Assembly: GCA_030018745.1 (NCBI GenBank)
Contig: JASEHB010000029.1
Coordinates: forward strand, 1 to 12,042
Length of the DNA stretch: 12,042 nucleotides
Source: Desulfatibacillaceae bacterium
Lineage (GTDB): Bacteria; Desulfobacterota; Desulfobacteria; Desulfobacterales; Desulfatibacillaceae
Reading direction: 5' to 3'
Under the pieces are notes generated by a model. That model was not told where the DNA came from. It saw nothing but the letters and a program-made list of their open reading frames with translations, and searched no databases. Made by a program: the position numbers and the translations under genes. Numbering within the stretch: position 1 is the first letter of the stretch; each line of letters begins with the position of its first letter. Positions 1 through 6,395 of the stretch are shown here, one piece after another.

Positions 1-210
1 CTTACTTATCAAGCAGTTAAAGCAGTTTTATAGATGGTTGGGTGTCAAACTTCGGTGAGCCTGACTCGCTTGATCCAGTATATTTTATAAAGATTTAAAG
101 ATAATTATAATTTAAACTAAAGCGCCTTGACACCTATGCTTGAAATGTTAGACCTTCTGTGTCACTATTTTTTTATTTGACATCTTTAAAATAGTCTATT
201 TGCTCTTATT

Positions 211-230
211 GGCTTGGCTCTTGCCAAGCC
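211..230. promoter_or_regulatory. Perfect inverted repeat in the ligase leader
   Basis: GGCTTGGC (211-218) and GCCAAGCC (223-230) are exact reverse complements around a TCTT loop. The repeat ends 20 bases before the ribosome binding site of the ligase gene. It could be an operator or an RNA hairpin in the 5' leader. It could also be a terminator for an upstream transcript, but no T-run follows it on the + strand. The pairing is seen directly; the role is open. Confidence 0.4.
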
Positions 231-250
231 TTCCAAAACGCATTTATAAC

Positions 251-258
251 AAAGGAGG
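251..258 (+). promoter_or_regulatory. Strong Shine-Dalgarno of the acyl-CoA synthetase gene
   Basis: AAAGGAGG lies seven bases before the ATG at 266 and fixes that start. Confidence 0.85.
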
Positions 259-265
259 CTGACAG

Positions 266-2143
266 ATGGAGGTCAAGCAATTTCCCGTCCGCAATGTGGC
301 TGACATAGCCCAAATTGAAAAGGTTGCTTTCAAGGAGCGGGTGCCGGAAAACAGCACCATGGAGCTGCTGGAAAAGGGGGCTGCCATAAACCCGGATGCA
401 GTTGCCCTGTCCTTTTTAATGAACGGGGATTCCTACCAGACACCCATTCCCATAACCTACAGGCAGCTCATCGGCAAAATCCGCCAGGCTGCCAACATGT
501 TTGCTGATCTGGGTGTTGGCCCAACAGATACGGTCACATACATTCTGCCAAGCATTCCCCAGACCCACTACACCCTTTGGGGGGCAGAGGCCGCAGGCAT
601 TGCAAACCCGGTAAACCCGCTGCTTGAGGCCTCCACCATCAAGGAAATCTGCATCGCGGCCAAAACCAAGGTGCTTGTGTGCCTGGGGGATTTGCCCGGA
701 ACCGAGATATGGAAAAAGGTTGATTTAATACGCAAGGAAATTCCCACCCTAAAGGCAATTCTGCGGGTGATGGGGCCAACAGATGCGGCCCAGGCCATAT
801 ACAGCTTTGACGAGAAAATTGAGCAGTACCCGGCAGACAAACTTGCCTTTGAGCGAAAAATAGGCCCGGACGACATTGCCAGCCTGTACCACACGGGCGG
901 CACCACAGGCACGCCCAAGCTTGCCAGGCGCACCCATTACAACGAGTGCATAATGGCATGGGACATAATGGTAATGGGCGGGCTGATGCCCGGCGACACG
1001 GTGATGTGCGGGCTGCCCCTTTTCCACTGCAACGGCACCATTGTCACGGGCCTTACGCCCTTTTCCATAGGCGCCCATGTTGTTCTGCTCTCGCCCATGG
1101 GCTACCGCGAGCCGGGCATAATGAAAAACTTCTACAAAATAGTGGAAAAATACCGCCCTGCTGTTTTCTCGGCTGTTCCCACCGTGCTTTCCGTACTTCT
1201 GGATATGCCTGTGGGAGATGCGGACATAAGCAGCCTGCGCTATGTTGTGTGCGGGGCCGCGCCATTGTCTGTGGAGCTTTTCAAGCGCTTTGAGGCCCAC
1301 ACGGGCATGAAGATTCTTGAAGGCTACGGACTCACCGAAGGGGCTGTGGCCTCATCCATAAACCCCAAGGACGGCGAGCGCAAGGTTGGCTCCGTGGGCA
1401 TAAGAATGCCCTACCAGAACATAAAAATTGTTCAGGTTAACGACCAGGGCGAGTATGTTAAAGACCTGCCCCAGGGCGAGATTGGTGCAGTGTGCATAAA
1501 AGGCCCCAACATTTTTAAAGGCTATGTGGAGGATCGCCACAACAAGAATATATGGGTGGGGGATGGCTGGTTCAACACCGGCGACCTTGGCCGCCTGGAT
1601 AAAGACGGCTACTGCTGGCTCACGGGCCGCAAAAAGGAGCTTATCATCCGGGGCGGCCACAACATAGACCCGGCCAGCATCGAGGAGCCAATCTACCGTA
1701 TGCCCAATATAAAAATGGTGGCCGCTGTTCCCAGGCCAGACCCCCATGCAGGCGAGGTGCCGGTGGCCTATGTGGAGGTTGCCCAGGATTCGGGCCTTAC
1801 CACAGAGCAGATAATGGACTGGGCCAAGGCCAACATAGGCGAGCGGGCAGCCGTGCCAAAGGAAATCATCATCACCCCCCAGATTCCCCTTACACCTGTG
1901 GGCAAAATCTTCAAACCCGCCCTTAAATGGGATGCCACCCGCAGGGCATACGAGCAGGAGCTGGCCGCCTTGGGCGACATGGCCCAGTCGGTCACAATAA
2001 CCGTGGGCGAGGACAAGGTTCATGGCACAAAGGCCCTTATCCGCATAAAGGCCGCGCCCCAGGCCAATGCAGCAGCCATTGCCCAAAAGGTGCGGGAGCT
2101 GCTTGCCCGCTACACGGTAAAATTTGATGTGGAGGTGGAATAG
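266..2143 (+). CDS. AMP-forming acyl-CoA synthetase (ANL superfamily), 625 aa
   Basis: This cytoplasmic enzyme is expected to activate a carboxylic acid to its CoA thioester through an acyl-adenylate, using ATP and CoA. The ANL motifs are intact. The phosphate loop HTGGTTGTPK is at residues 209-218 and GYGLTEG is at 353-359. The ATP-ribose Asp440 lies in FNTGD, the hinge region is GRKKE (454-458), and the adenylation Lys547 lies in PVGKIFK. About 78 residues follow Lys547, roughly 50 more than in a short ANL enzyme; they form an alternating charged/hydrophobic tail (VTITVGEDKV... to ...KFDVEVE) that could be a small extra domain. The start is fixed by AAAGGAGG at 251-258. The gene is separated from the fused beta-oxidation genes by miaA and a TetR gene, so co-regulation is not proven. 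It would logically supply the acyl-CoA that the downstream enzymes degrade. Chain length and substrate class cannot be read from the sequence. Confidence 0.93.
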   Translation: MEVKQFPVRNVADIAQIEKVAFKERVPENSTMELLEKGAAINPDAVALSFLMNGDSYQTPIPITYRQLIGKIRQAANMFADLGVGPTDTVTYILPSIPQTHYTLWGAEAAGIANPVNPLLEASTIKEICIAAKTKVLVCLGDLPGTEIWKKVDLIRKEIPTLKAILRVMGPTDAAQAIYSFDEKIEQYPADKLAFERKIGPDDIASLYHTGGTTGTPKLARRTHYNECIMAWDIMVMGGLMPGDTVMCGLPLFHCNGTIVTGLTPFSIGAHVVLLSPMGYREPGIMKNFYKIVEKYRPAVFSAVPTVLSVLLDMPVGDADISSLRYVVCGAAPLSVELFKRFEAHTGMKILEGYGLTEGAVASSINPKDGERKVGSVGIRMPYQNIKIVQVNDQGEYVKDLPQGEIGAVCIKGPNIFKGYVEDRHNKNIWVGDGWFNTGDLGRLDKDGYCWLTGRKKELIIRGGHNIDPASIEEPIYRMPNIKMVAAVPRPDPHAGEVPVAYVEVAQDSGLTTEQIMDWAKANIGERAAVPKEIIITPQIPLTPVGKIFKPALKWDATRRAYEQELAALGDMAQSVTITVGEDKVHGTKALIRIKAAPQANAAAIAQKVRELLARYTVKFDVEVE

Positions 2144-2182
2144 GGTTAACCTGCGCGGCCATTGCGCCACCTTTAAATAATT

Positions 2183-2219
2183 GTCGGGGAAGGTCTGCTG
2201 CTTCAAGGCCTTCCCCGGC
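2183..2219. other. Long hairpin between the ligase gene and miaA
   Basis: A 14-base left arm (2183-2196) pairs with 2206-2219, with two G-U wobbles if read as + strand RNA, around a nine-base loop. It starts 40 bases after the ligase stop codon, where a terminator would be expected. It is followed by A residues rather than T residues, so it is not a classical intrinsic terminator. It may instead stabilise the 3' end of the ligase mRNA or act as a weak terminator. Confidence 0.5.
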
Positions 2220-2293
2220 AAAAAACTGCCCGGCGCGAAAAAAGCCGGAAGATTGGAAAAGACCGCGAAAAAGCAGTCCGTCACCTTTAAACC

Positions 2294-3229
2294 ATGCCAT
2301 TGAACTCCCCCCAAACACCCATTGTCATTATTGCCGGCCCAACCGGAGCAGGCAAGACCGGCCTTGCTCTTGAGCTGGCCGCCCGCTTTGGCGCGCAGAT
2401 AATTTCGGCAGACGCTGTTGCGGTTTACCGGGGCATGGACATTGGTTCAGCCAAGCCAACTATGGCCGAGCGCAGCCAGGTGACCCATCATCTCATAGAT
2501 ATTTTAAACCCGGACGAGCCTTATGATGCAGCCCGCTTTGCAGAGGATGCTTCGACCATAATCGAAAATCTGGCAAAAGAAGGCAAAAATGCCTTTGTGG
2601 TAGGCGGCACGGGCCTTTACATAAAGGCGCTTTTGTACGGCCTCATAAAAAAGGGCCGTTCAGATAACACCTTACGGGACTGTCTGCGCCGCGAGCTTGC
2701 CCAAAAGGGCGCAAAGGCCATGCACGAGCGTCTTGAAGCCCTTGACCCGGTGGCTGCCAAGAGAATCCACGCCAACGATTCCTTTCGCGTTCTCCGGGCC
2801 ATAGAAATCTGCGAGCTTACAGGCAGGCCAGTTGCCGATCTGCGCGATGAGCACGGCTTTGCCCATCCCCGTTACAAGGCGCTTTTTTTCTGCCTCAAAC
2901 TTGAAAGGCAGGTTCTTTACGAGCGCATAAACCGCAGGGTGGAGGCCATGGTTGAGCAGGGCCTTGCAGACGAAGTGAGCGCTCTTATTGAAAAGGGTTA
3001 CGGGCCGCAGCTAAAGCCCATGCAGGCCATAGGCTATTGCCAGATGGCGCGCCATCTGGCAGGCGAAATATCCCTTGATGAGACAATCTCCCTTATCCAA
3101 CGGGACACCCGGCGCTTTGCCAAGCGCCAGCTCACCTGGTTTTCGGCCATGCCGGGCATAACCTGGGTGGAGCCGCACAAGGCCCAAAGCATGGCAGACC
3201 TCATTTCCACGCATCTGAACAAACCCTGA
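2294..3229 (+). CDS. miaA: tRNA dimethylallyltransferase MiaA, 311 aa
   Basis: MiaA transfers a dimethylallyl group from DMAPP to N6 of adenosine 37 in tRNAs that read codons starting with U. The protein has the P-loop GPTGAGKT (15-22) and the SAD motif with Asp40, followed by VYRGMDIGSAKP, which is the family's tRNA-recognition and catalytic segment. It also has GGTGLYIKALL, the QAIGY motif, and the C-terminal RQLTWF signature. Its length is normal for bacterial MiaA. The ATG at 2294 is the first possible start because a TAA lies two codons upstream in the same frame. There is no good Shine-Dalgarno, which is unusual in this window and suggests low or leaderless-type translation. It is a housekeeping gene that does not belong functionally to the lipid genes around it. 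Confidence 0.96.
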   Translation: MPLNSPQTPIVIIAGPTGAGKTGLALELAARFGAQIISADAVAVYRGMDIGSAKPTMAERSQVTHHLIDILNPDEPYDAARFAEDASTIIENLAKEGKNAFVVGGTGLYIKALLYGLIKKGRSDNTLRDCLRRELAQKGAKAMHERLEALDPVAAKRIHANDSFRVLRAIEICELTGRPVADLRDEHGFAHPRYKALFFCLKLERQVLYERINRRVEAMVEQGLADEVSALIEKGYGPQLKPMQAIGYCQMARHLAGEISLDETISLIQRDTRRFAKRQLTWFSAMPGITWVEPHKAQSMADLISTHLNKP

Positions 3230-3265
3230 ACAAACCGTTTTTTTTACGCCTGAAAGAAAAAATCC

Positions 3266-3294
3266 TTGACAGGGAAAAGAGTTGCCTTCATAGT
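3266..3294 (+). promoter_or_regulatory. Probable sigma-70-type promoter of the TetR gene
   Basis: TTGACA (3266-3271) is a perfect -35 box. After 17 bases comes CATAGT (3289-3294), which matches four of six bases of the -10 consensus. The palindrome at 3295-3314 starts directly after the -10 box, so a bound repressor would cover the transcription start. Confidence 0.6.
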
Positions 3295-3314
3295 TTTCCA
3301 TCATTTGATGGAAA
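3295..3314. promoter_or_regulatory. Palindromic operator candidate for the TetR regulator
   Basis: TTTCCATCA (3295-3303) and TGATGGAAA (3306-3314) are perfect 9-base inverted arms with a 2-base centre. TetR-family dimers typically bind palindromes of this size, commonly next to their own gene. The position just downstream of the -10 box, 73 bases before the regulator's ATG, fits autorepression. I saw no second clear copy in the window. Confidence 0.65.
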
Positions 3315-3387
3315 CACCTTTTGGAAGCTCTACACGGAGGTCGCCACGCTTACTGCTCTGGAAAAAGCCCGCAAGGATCCCACATCC

Positions 3388-3990
3388 ATGAAGGGCCGCA
3401 TCCTTGAAGTCGCTCGCCGCATTTTCGGCCAGTACGGCTTTCACGGCACCACCACGCGCATGATAGCCCAGGAAGTGGGCATAGACATATCCACCCTTTA
3501 TTATCACTGGGGGGAAAAGGGCGATCTCTACGAGGCAGTGGTTCTGGACATCTATGAGGACCTTCGCGAGCAGCTTTTTGAAGTTGAAAAGCGCATTCAC
3601 GGCCTGCCCCTTGACAAGCGTATGGAAATTGCCGTGGAGATGATGACCGATTATCTTTTCGAGCGGCCCGAAATAAGCAACCTCACCTTGTTCCGCTATT
3701 TTGCCAAGACCCGCCATGCCTCTCCGCTGGACTTTCGAGTTCCTGAAATAATGGGCAATATCGCCCACAGCATGGGGCTGGTCTCCGATAAAAAGCAGCT
3801 TCCTCCGGACGCCAAGATGAAAATGCTTGCCGTGATGAACGCGATTCACAACTTTGTTTCAGGCCAGAACTTCTTTCTGACCATGCTGGACATGGATGAA
3901 AAAGAGTATGTGAAAGGGGTAAAGGAAACGCTTAAGTTTCTTATAATTCCGGCCTTTGTGCACAACGGGGCCACTACCAAACGGGCGTAA
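3388..3990 (+). CDS. TetR/AcrR-family transcriptional regulator, 200 aa
   Basis: This is a one-domain-pair repressor. The N-terminal helix-turn-helix lies at about residues 5-50: ILEVARRIFGQYGFHGTT, the recognition region IAQEVGIDISTLYYHW, then the KGDLYEAV helix typical of the family. The remaining 150 residues form the helical ligand-binding and dimerisation domain. Many TetR proteins beside acyl-CoA genes respond to acyl-CoA esters, so such a ligand is plausible but not shown. ATG 3388 is the only ATG in a suitable position; AAGGA lies about 11 bases upstream. The frame stays open further upstream without an ATG, GTG or TTG start. The gene sits just before the fused beta-oxidation operon and carries its own promoter and palindrome, so it probably controls itself and perhaps the operon. 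Confidence 0.9.
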   Translation: MKGRILEVARRIFGQYGFHGTTTRMIAQEVGIDISTLYYHWGEKGDLYEAVVLDIYEDLREQLFEVEKRIHGLPLDKRMEIAVEMMTDYLFERPEISNLTLFRYFAKTRHASPLDFRVPEIMGNIAHSMGLVSDKKQLPPDAKMKMLAVMNAIHNFVSGQNFFLTMLDMDEKEYVKGVKETLKFLIIPAFVHNGATTKRA

Positions 3991-4127
3991 AGCAGCAAGA
4001 AAAACACCTTGGGCCTTGGCATGGGCCTTCAGGCGGAAAAAACCAATGAAGCGGAAGTGTTCAGGGATAATCCATGAGCGGCCTTTATGTGCCAAAGGGT
4101 ACAAAATGGCCGGGCATGAAGCCCTTG

Positions 4128-4143
4128 TTTTACAGTTGTAAAA
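4128..4143. promoter_or_regulatory. Inverted repeat upstream of the beta-oxidation operon
   Basis: TTTTAC (4128-4133) and GTAAAA (4138-4143) are exact reverse complements around a 4-base centre. TAATAT, a possible -10 box, follows at 4144-4149, but no good -35 box is present at normal spacing. This is an AT-rich island in the 205-base gap between the TetR gene and the operon, and it is the likeliest promoter/operator area. Its sequence differs from the palindrome at 3295-3314. Confidence 0.35.
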
Positions 4144-4180
4144 TAATATTCGATGCCGTGTTTTGTATCACACCCGAATT

Positions 4181-4188
4181 AAAGGAGG
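4181..4188 (+). promoter_or_regulatory. Shine-Dalgarno that fixes the start of the hydratase fusion
   Basis: AAAGGAGG lies seven bases before ATG 4196. An in-frame ATG at 4163 lies upstream of this site and is therefore unlikely to be the real start. Confidence 0.85.
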
Positions 4189-4195
4189 ACAAACG

Positions 4196-6313
4196 ATGGC
4201 GCTGAAAAAGGAAGCAATAGGCAAGAAAATCGGGCCCATCACAAAGGAGTACACATGGCGGGATGTAGTGCTGTACGCCCTAGGCGTTGGCGCCGGATTT
4301 GACGAGCTGGATTATGTTTATGAGAAAGACCTCAAGGTCATTCCCAGCTTTTCAATTGCCGCAATTTTCGACTTCTTGAGCCATGTGGGTGCAGAATCCA
4401 ATGTGAATCTTGCAGGCCTTCTCCACGGAGAGCAGGAGCTGATTTTTCACAATCCCATTCCCACGGAAGGCAAGTTCGTCACAACGGGCCGCATAACCAA
4501 TTATTATGACCTTGGCGAAAAAAAGGGCGCTCTTATAATCGGCAAGGGCGTTACCCGCGATGCCAAGGGCAAAAAGCTCTTCACCAACATAATGACCCTT
4601 TTTGGCCGCAAGGACGGCGGGTTCGGCGGCGAGGCCCCTCCCAAAAAGCCTGTGGAAATCCCCGAAAGGGAGCCGGACTTTGTGGTGGAGGAGCAGCCCA
4701 GCAGGAACCAGCCTTTGGTTTACAGGCTTTCGGGCGACATCTTCCAGCTTCATGTGGACCCGGAATTTGCCAAGATCTCCGGTTTTGAAATGCCCATCAT
4801 GCACGGCCTTTGCACTTTGGGCTTTGCCTGCCGGGCCTGCATTGCAAGCCTTTGCCCCGGCCAGCCGGAAAAGGTGCGGCGCTTCAAGTGCCGCTTTTCC
4901 AAGACCCTTTATCCGGGCCAGCCCATCAAAATACAAATCTGGAAGGTGAAAGACGGCGAGGCAGTTTGGCGCGTTGTCAACACCCAGACAAACGATACGG
5001 TAATTGACCAGGGCCTCTTTGTTTTTGGCGACACGCCTGTGGAGATGGAGCCTGAAGTCCTTTACAATGGCCGGGTTGCCATTGTTACAGGTGCTGGCGG
5101 CGGCCTTGGCAGGGCCTATGCCCTTGAGCTTGCCAAGCGCGGCTGCAAGGTGGTGGTAAACGACCTGGGCGGCTCGCGGGATGGCTCCGGCGGCGGCGAT
5201 GCAACCCCGGCCCAGAAGGTTGTGGATGAAATAAAGGCCCTTGGCGGCGAGGCTGTTGCCAACTACGACAATGTGGCGACAGTCGAAGGCGGCGCAAACA
5301 TCGTCAAGAGCGCTGTGGACAACTTCGGCAAGGTTGATATCCTCATCAACAACGCGGGCATCCTGCGGGACAAGAGCTTTATAAAGATGGAGCCTGAAAA
5401 CTGGCAGGCGGTCCTGGATGTTCACCTGAACGGCGCATACAATGTCACCAAGCCAGCCTTTGCAATAATGAAGGAAAACGGCTTTGGCCGCATTGTCATG
5501 ACCACCTCGGCTGCTGGCATTTACGGCAACTTCGGCCAGACCAACTACTCGGCAGCCAAAATGGGCCTTGTGGGCATGATGAACACAATCAAGCTGGAAG
5601 GCGGCAAGTACAATGTCAAGGTGAACACGGTCGCTCCTCTGGCCGCATCCCGCCTCACAGAGGATGTTCTTCCGCCCGATCTCTTTGAAAAATCCAGCCC
5701 GGCATTTGTTGCGCCGCTGGTTCTGTACCTTTGCTCCGACCAGTGCCAGGAGTCGGGCCGCATTTACAACGCAGGCATGGGCTTCTTCAACCGGGCCGCC
5801 CTTGTAACAGGGCCGGGCGTTGTGCTCGCCAGCCAGGGCGAATTCCCTGAACCCGATGACATCAAGGCAAACTTCGCCAAGGTGGAAAAGCTTGAGCCGG
5901 GCAAGGAATACTGGGAGTTAAACGCCCAGGTGGGTGATGCCCTCATGGCCTTTTCCGCACCGCCCCCCAAGGCGGCTGCCGCAGCAGATGCAGGGCCTTC
6001 CGTGGGCGACTTCTTTGCCCAGATGGAAGCCCACTTTGTGCCGGAAGCAGCAGCGGGAGTGGATGTTGTGTTCCAGTACAATATCTCCGGCTCCGGCGGC
6101 GGAAGCTGGTATGCCATTGTCAAGGATCAGACCTGCAAGGTGGCTTCCGGCCAGCACGAAAAGCCCACCACCACCATAGACATGGCTGCTCCGGATTTCA
6201 TGGCAATGATGAAAAAGCAGATTTCACCCATGAACGCCTACACATCGGGCAAGCTCAAGATTGGCGGGGATCTCATGAAATCCCAGCTCATTGAGAAGCT
6301 TTTCAAAGAGTAA
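4196..6313 (+). CDS. Hydratase-2 (MaoC-like)/SDR dehydrogenase/SCP2 trifunctional fusion, 705 aa
   Basis: This is an MFE-2-like enzyme with permuted domain order. Residues 1-285 are a double hot-dog 2-enoyl-CoA hydratase 2. The catalytic pair Asp181 and His186 lie in SGDIFQLHVDP, and PIMHGLCTLGF (200-210) follows. The SGDxNPLH signature is altered: Phe-Gln replaces Asn-Pro. Residues 290-580 are a short-chain dehydrogenase close to the 17beta-HSD4 type, with TGAGGGLG (298-305), NNAG (385-388) and catalytic Ser438, Tyr451 and Lys455. An Ala/Pro-rich linker leads to an SCP2 sterol-carrier domain (603-705). By family knowledge, hydratase-2 makes (3R)-hydroxyacyl-CoA and this SDR type oxidises it. 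Human MFE-2 is ordered SDR-hydratase-SCP2, whereas here the hydratase comes first. No signal peptide is seen, so the protein should be cytoplasmic. It is probably the first operon gene; an 82-base gap separates it from the next. The substrate is unknown. Confidence 0.92.
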   Translation: MALKKEAIGKKIGPITKEYTWRDVVLYALGVGAGFDELDYVYEKDLKVIPSFSIAAIFDFLSHVGAESNVNLAGLLHGEQELIFHNPIPTEGKFVTTGRITNYYDLGEKKGALIIGKGVTRDAKGKKLFTNIMTLFGRKDGGFGGEAPPKKPVEIPEREPDFVVEEQPSRNQPLVYRLSGDIFQLHVDPEFAKISGFEMPIMHGLCTLGFACRACIASLCPGQPEKVRRFKCRFSKTLYPGQPIKIQIWKVKDGEAVWRVVNTQTNDTVIDQGLFVFGDTPVEMEPEVLYNGRVAIVTGAGGGLGRAYALELAKRGCKVVVNDLGGSRDGSGGGDATPAQKVVDEIKALGGEAVANYDNVATVEGGANIVKSAVDNFGKVDILINNAGILRDKSFIKMEPENWQAVLDVHLNGAYNVTKPAFAIMKENGFGRIVMTTSAAGIYGNFGQTNYSAAKMGLVGMMNTIKLEGGKYNVKVNTVAPLAASRLTEDVLPPDLFEKSSPAFVAPLVLYLCSDQCQESGRIYNAGMGFFNRAALVTGPGVVLASQGEFPEPDDIKANFAKVEKLEPGKEYWELNAQVGDALMAFSAPPPKAAAAADAGPSVGDFFAQMEAHFVPEAAAGVDVVFQYNISGSGGGSWYAIVKDQTCKVASGQHEKPTTTIDMAAPDFMAMMKKQISPMNAYTSGKLKIGGDLMKSQLIEKLFKE
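5072..6310 (+). repeat. Paralogous SDR-SCP2 block, copy 1
   Basis: This segment of the hydratase fusion matches 7881-9146 in the next gene, in the same orientation. The register is constant at 2809 bases across the SDR region and shifts to 2830 bases after the interdomain linker. Within 5117-5229 only two of 113 bases differ from the second copy, both silent, while other parts of the block differ by about a quarter of their bases. It is an intragenic duplication, not a mobile element. Confidence 0.9.
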
Positions 6314-6331
6314 ACCCGAAAAAGGAATACA

Positions 6332-6357
6332 AAGCCGGCCTAAAAGACTGTCGGCTT
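6332..6357. other. Small inverted repeat in the gap between the two fusion genes
   Basis: AAGCCG (6332-6337) pairs with CGGCTT (6352-6357) across 14 bases. It is a weak stem with no T-run, in the 82-base spacer. It may affect mRNA stability or the ratio of the two fusion proteins, or mean nothing. Confidence 0.25.
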
Positions 6358-6395
6358 GAGATATCCGACCATTATTCATAAAAAGGAGAAAGATC

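Larger units (their letters stand above)
1..265. other. AT-rich intergenic leader upstream of the acyl-CoA synthetase gene
   Basis: No coding region is supported here. The stretch is clearly more AT-rich than the genes that follow. It contains the words GTGTCAA (42-48), TTGACAC (127-133) and TTGACAT (177-183). The two TTGACA hexamers (127-132 and 177-182) could be -35 boxes, but neither has a convincing -10 box at 16-18 bases. GGTGTCAA (41-48) and TTGACACC (127-134) form a widely spaced inverted pair. The region probably holds the promoter for the downstream ligase gene; the exact site is not clear. Confidence 0.5.

Noticed and set aside
1352..2314. Minus-strand open frame of 320 codons opposite the ligase gene
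   Set aside because: Its composition is shadow-like, it has no motif, and it overlaps a complete ANL enzyme gene.
3230..3265. T-run after miaA as an intrinsic terminator
   Set aside because: Eight T residues (3238-3245) are present, but I found no stable stem before them.
3956..4141. Short + strand frame of 61 codons in the gap before the operon
   Set aside because: It overlaps the end of the TetR gene, has no ribosome binding site, and its sequence shows no domain or conserved pattern.
4163..4195. Upstream in-frame ATG that would add 11 residues to the hydratase fusion
   Set aside because: The perfect AAAGGAGG at 4181-4188 lies inside this extension and serves ATG 4196. The added residues are unlike the N-terminus of a hydratase.
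4352..5425. Minus-strand open frame of 357 codons opposite the hydratase fusion
   Set aside because: It has no family motif, mirrors the codon bias of the opposite gene and has no ribosome binding site. It is a shadow of the real gene.
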